NCBI RefSeq assembly: GCF_018130145.1
Contig: NZ_JAFCMB010000009.1
Location: forward strand, 62,001-126,000
Length of the DNA: 64,000 nucleotides
Reading direction: 5' to 3'
Source of the DNA: Bradyrhizobium sp. AUGA SZCCT0176
Lineage (GTDB): Bacteria; Pseudomonadota; Alphaproteobacteria; Rhizobiales; Xanthobacteraceae
Each line of letters starts with the position of its first letter. The first letter of the stretch is position 1. Under the pieces are notes generated by a model that was not told the origin of the DNA, made no database searches, and saw only the letters and a list, made by a program, of their open reading frames with translations. The translations under genes were made by a program, and so were the position numbers. This document shows positions 62,073-64,000 of the stretch, piece by piece.

Positions 62073-63584
62073 TCAGTTCGCAGGCTTGACGCCCGTAAAG
62101 CGCAGCAGCCCGTCGGGTACCATGACGATGCCGCCAACCGATTTGCGTGCCGCAAAGAACCAGTTTGGATGGTAGAGGGGAATCGACGATAGCGCCGTTA
62201 AGTAGATGTCCGTAGCCTTGACGTAGAGCGCCTTGCGTTTGGCTTCGTCGGCCTCACCGCGGGCCTCGCTCAAGATCACATCGAGATCCTTGTTGCAATA
62301 TTTGTTGACGTTCTGCGAGCCGGCGCAACTGAAAAAAGCAATCAGTGTCGGATCCGGGTCGGCACGGCCACTCCAGTTGCCGATATAGGCTTCGAAATTA
62401 CCATTCATATAGCGCTCGATCGCCGTAGCCGACTCCATCGGCAACAGCTTGACATCGAAGCCCGCCTCACCCGCCATCGACTGCATGATTTGCGCGACAC
62501 GGGTATCGCCGGCCGTGTTCTCGTACTGGAGTTCGACGGGCACTCGGGTCATGCCGGCAGCAGCGATCATCGCCTTGGCCTTCGCCACATCGCGCGCCGG
62601 GATCTTGTGGGCGCGGTCGTAGAACGGAGACGACGGCGGGATCATCTGATTATCGGCCAGAAACTCGCCGTTGAAGGCGACGCGGTTGATGACGTTGCGA
62701 TCGATCGCCAGCTCAAAAGCCTGGCGGAGCGTCGCGTTCTTGCCGAGCGGCGTGTCGGCCTTCGCTCCCGCGCCGACATTGAACATCAGATGCGCGACGG
62801 CAAGTCCCTGGCCGGAATGCAGGGCGAGGTTGGCGTCTTCACGCACGATTTTGAGGTCGGTCGGCGCGACGCGTTCGGCGAGGTCGAGATCGCCGGCCCG
62901 CACCCGCGACAGCCGCACGGTTGAGTCAGGCACATAGTGATAGACGACCTCGTCGTAGCCGATCTGTCCGGCATTCCAGTAGCCAGGATATTTCTTGACA
63001 CGAATGAGGTCACGCGACTTGCGCTCGACGAACTGATACGGACCGGTGCAGACCGGCGCCGCCGCGAATTCGCCGACCTTCTCGCCGGCGGCCTTGGGCG
63101 ACACCATCATGCCGGCACGGTCGCTGAGATTGGCGAGTAGCGGCACGAAGGGCTCCGACAGGTTGAACCTGACCTTGTCCGCCGCAAGCGCCTCGACGCT
63201 CGCGATCGGCGCCAGCTCGGCCTTGCGCTTGGAATCCGGCATGGTCTTCATGCGCTCTATATTGAACTTGACCGCCGCCGCATCGAACGCGGTACCATCA
63301 TGAAAGGTGACGTTCTTGCGCAGGGCGAAGGTGATCGACTTGCCGTCCGGAGCCCACTCCCAGGCCTCGGCGAGCTGCGGCACGATCTTGAGCTCGGGCG
63401 AGATGTCGACAAGCTTGTCGCACAGCGCCGCGAACACAAAACGGCCGGCATAGGTGCCGCTGAGCGCCGGGTCGAGTGCATCGGGATCGTCCTGAAGGCC
63501 AACCCGCAGCGTCGCGGCCTGGGCCGAGACCAGAGCCAACGCGGTCATCGAAATTGCCGTCAACACCGTAGCTACACGCCTCAT
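62073..63584 (-). CDS. Dipeptide/nickel-type ABC receptor, SBP family 5
   Basis: A 503-residue periplasmic receptor of the DppA/OppA class. The signal peptide is 23 residues (ending AQA before ATLRVGLQDDPDALDP). Family segments include WEWAPDGKSITFALRKNVTFHDG and FNIERMKT. The ATG at 63584 is preferred to a start at 63623 that adds residues before the signal. Peptides, opines, glutathione or oligosaccharides are possible substrates. The divergent ROK regulator at 63778 is a possible controller and would favour a sugar-like ligand. Confidence 0.92.
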   Translation of the reverse strand: MRRVATVLTAISMTALALVSAQAATLRVGLQDDPDALDPALSGTYAGRFVFAALCDKLVDISPELKIVPQLAEAWEWAPDGKSITFALRKNVTFHDGTAFDAAAVKFNIERMKTMPDSKRKAELAPIASVEALAADKVRFNLSEPFVPLLANLSDRAGMMVSPKAAGEKVGEFAAAPVCTGPYQFVERKSRDLIRVKKYPGYWNAGQIGYDEVVYHYVPDSTVRLSRVRAGDLDLAERVAPTDLKIVREDANLALHSGQGLAVAHLMFNVGAGAKADTPLGKNATLRQAFELAIDRNVINRVAFNGEFLADNQMIPPSSPFYDRAHKIPARDVAKAKAMIAAAGMTRVPVELQYENTAGDTRVAQIMQSMAGEAGFDVKLLPMESATAIERYMNGNFEAYIGNWSGRADPDPTLIAFFSCAGSQNVNKYCNKDLDVILSEARGEADEAKRKALYVKATDIYLTALSSIPLYHPNWFFAARKSVGGIVMVPDGLLRFTGVKPAN

Positions 63585-63777
63585 GTCGGACTCCCATGGC
63601 CTTGCCGTCGGAAGACAAAGCAAGCACGTTCGACTCTATTTGTAAATATTGCGAACAAACTACCCGGTATTTCGTAACATTCGAGAGAGAAATAGCACCT
63701 AAGCGACTTCAAAAGCCCCTTGACGCCATTCAACCAAGGATATTAGTTCGGCATCTTGACCAATTGGATTGGCCCCC

Positions 63778-64000
63778 ATGCAAGATTTTCCATCCTCGCC
63801 CGTTGCGCGACAGCAATCCGTCCGCCTCGTGGTCGAGCGGCTGCTGCGGGATCGATCGGTGTCCCGCGCCGAAATCGCCCGCAGCACAGGCCTGTCCAAG
63901 CAGACCATCTCGGAGGTGATGCGCGAGCTTGAACGCGACGGCTGGGTGTACGAGGACGGGCAGACCCAGGGCACCGTGGGGCGAAGCGCCGTAACTTACG
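63778..64000 (+). CDS. ROK-family transcriptional regulator, N-terminal part
   Basis: The frame begins MQDFPSSPVARQQSVRLVVE and continues into a winged helix-turn-helix (SRAEIARSTGLSKQTISEVM) and then GTVGRSAVTY, which is typical of the start of ROK/NagC regulators before the kinase-like domain. It runs off the window edge at 64000, so about 74 residues are visible. It is divergent from the Dpp-type receptor gene. ROK repressors usually respond to sugars. Confidence 0.8.
   Translation, partial: MQDFPSSPVARQQSVRLVVERLLRDRSVSRAEIARSTGLSKQTISEVMRELERDGWVYEDGQTQGTVGRSAVTY

Noticed and set aside
1..64000. CRISPR arrays, intact insertion sequences or prophage genes.
   Set aside because: No regularly spaced repeats, transposase, integrase or phage structural motifs were seen on either strand.

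Overview
This looks like a chromosomal stretch of a high-GC alphaproteobacterium of the Bradyrhizobium/Rhodopseudomonas kind. The clues are a rhizobial-type porin starting MKSINSAVLASVACLVA, a DUF2066 protein, an RlpA-like protein, and a dense set of solute-uptake systems (TRAP, Liv-type ABC, polar amino-acid ABC, Dpp-type ABC, Bug receptors) interleaved with catabolic enzymes and LysR/GntR regulators. No phage genes, intact transposases, CRISPR arrays or rRNA genes were seen.

Layout. 0.1-2.6 kb: LysR regulator and a convergent porin. 3.2-9.3 kb: small conserved protein, then a minus-strand TRAP transporter (DctPQM), an L-idonate 5-dehydrogenase and gluconate 5-dehydrogenase pair, and a GST. 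9.5-17 kb: a lower-GC stretch with a flippase, an adenylation-carrier-thioesterase protein with a cysteine thioesterase motif, an RlpA-like protein, a DUF2066 protein, small membrane proteins and a tRNA 3' end remnant. 17.9-30.4 kb: a minus-strand region with a complete Liv-type ABC transporter, aspartate-type aminotransferase, Nac-like LysR, HyuA, HyuB and a one-frame SDR-aldolase fusion. Two near-identical ATA-N9-TAT operators sit in front of its two transcription units. 31-38 kb: CoA-transferase, GST, CMD-family protein, amidohydrolase, enoyl-CoA hydratase and alpha/beta hydrolase with a UTRA GntR regulator and a divergent Bug receptor. 38.6-44.7 kb: a tight eight-gene operon joining a polar amino-acid-type ABC transporter to ribokinase, RpiB/LacAB isomerase, a GarR-like reductase and an FCD GntR regulator. 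45.7-59.8 kb: a large catabolic cluster with two MmgE/PrpD proteins, two PcaC-like proteins, a GarR-like dehydrogenase, a Liv transporter with fused LivM-LivG and two tandem receptors, two SDRs, an FCD GntR regulator and a Bug receptor. 60.2-64 kb: Dpp-type receptor and permeases without ATPases, and the start of a ROK regulator.

Between these blocks lie several gene fossils, mostly 3' ends: an aldolase tail, two near-identical aldo/keto reductase tails, a flavin reductase tail and a decayed enoyl-CoA hydratase. They suggest repeated gain and loss of catabolic operons. The most interesting candidate system is the 17.9-30.4 kb block. Its enzymes fit uptake of a hydroxylated cyclic amide, ATP-driven ring opening, transamination and retro-aldol cleavage, under one LysR regulator. 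The substrate is inferred, not shown.
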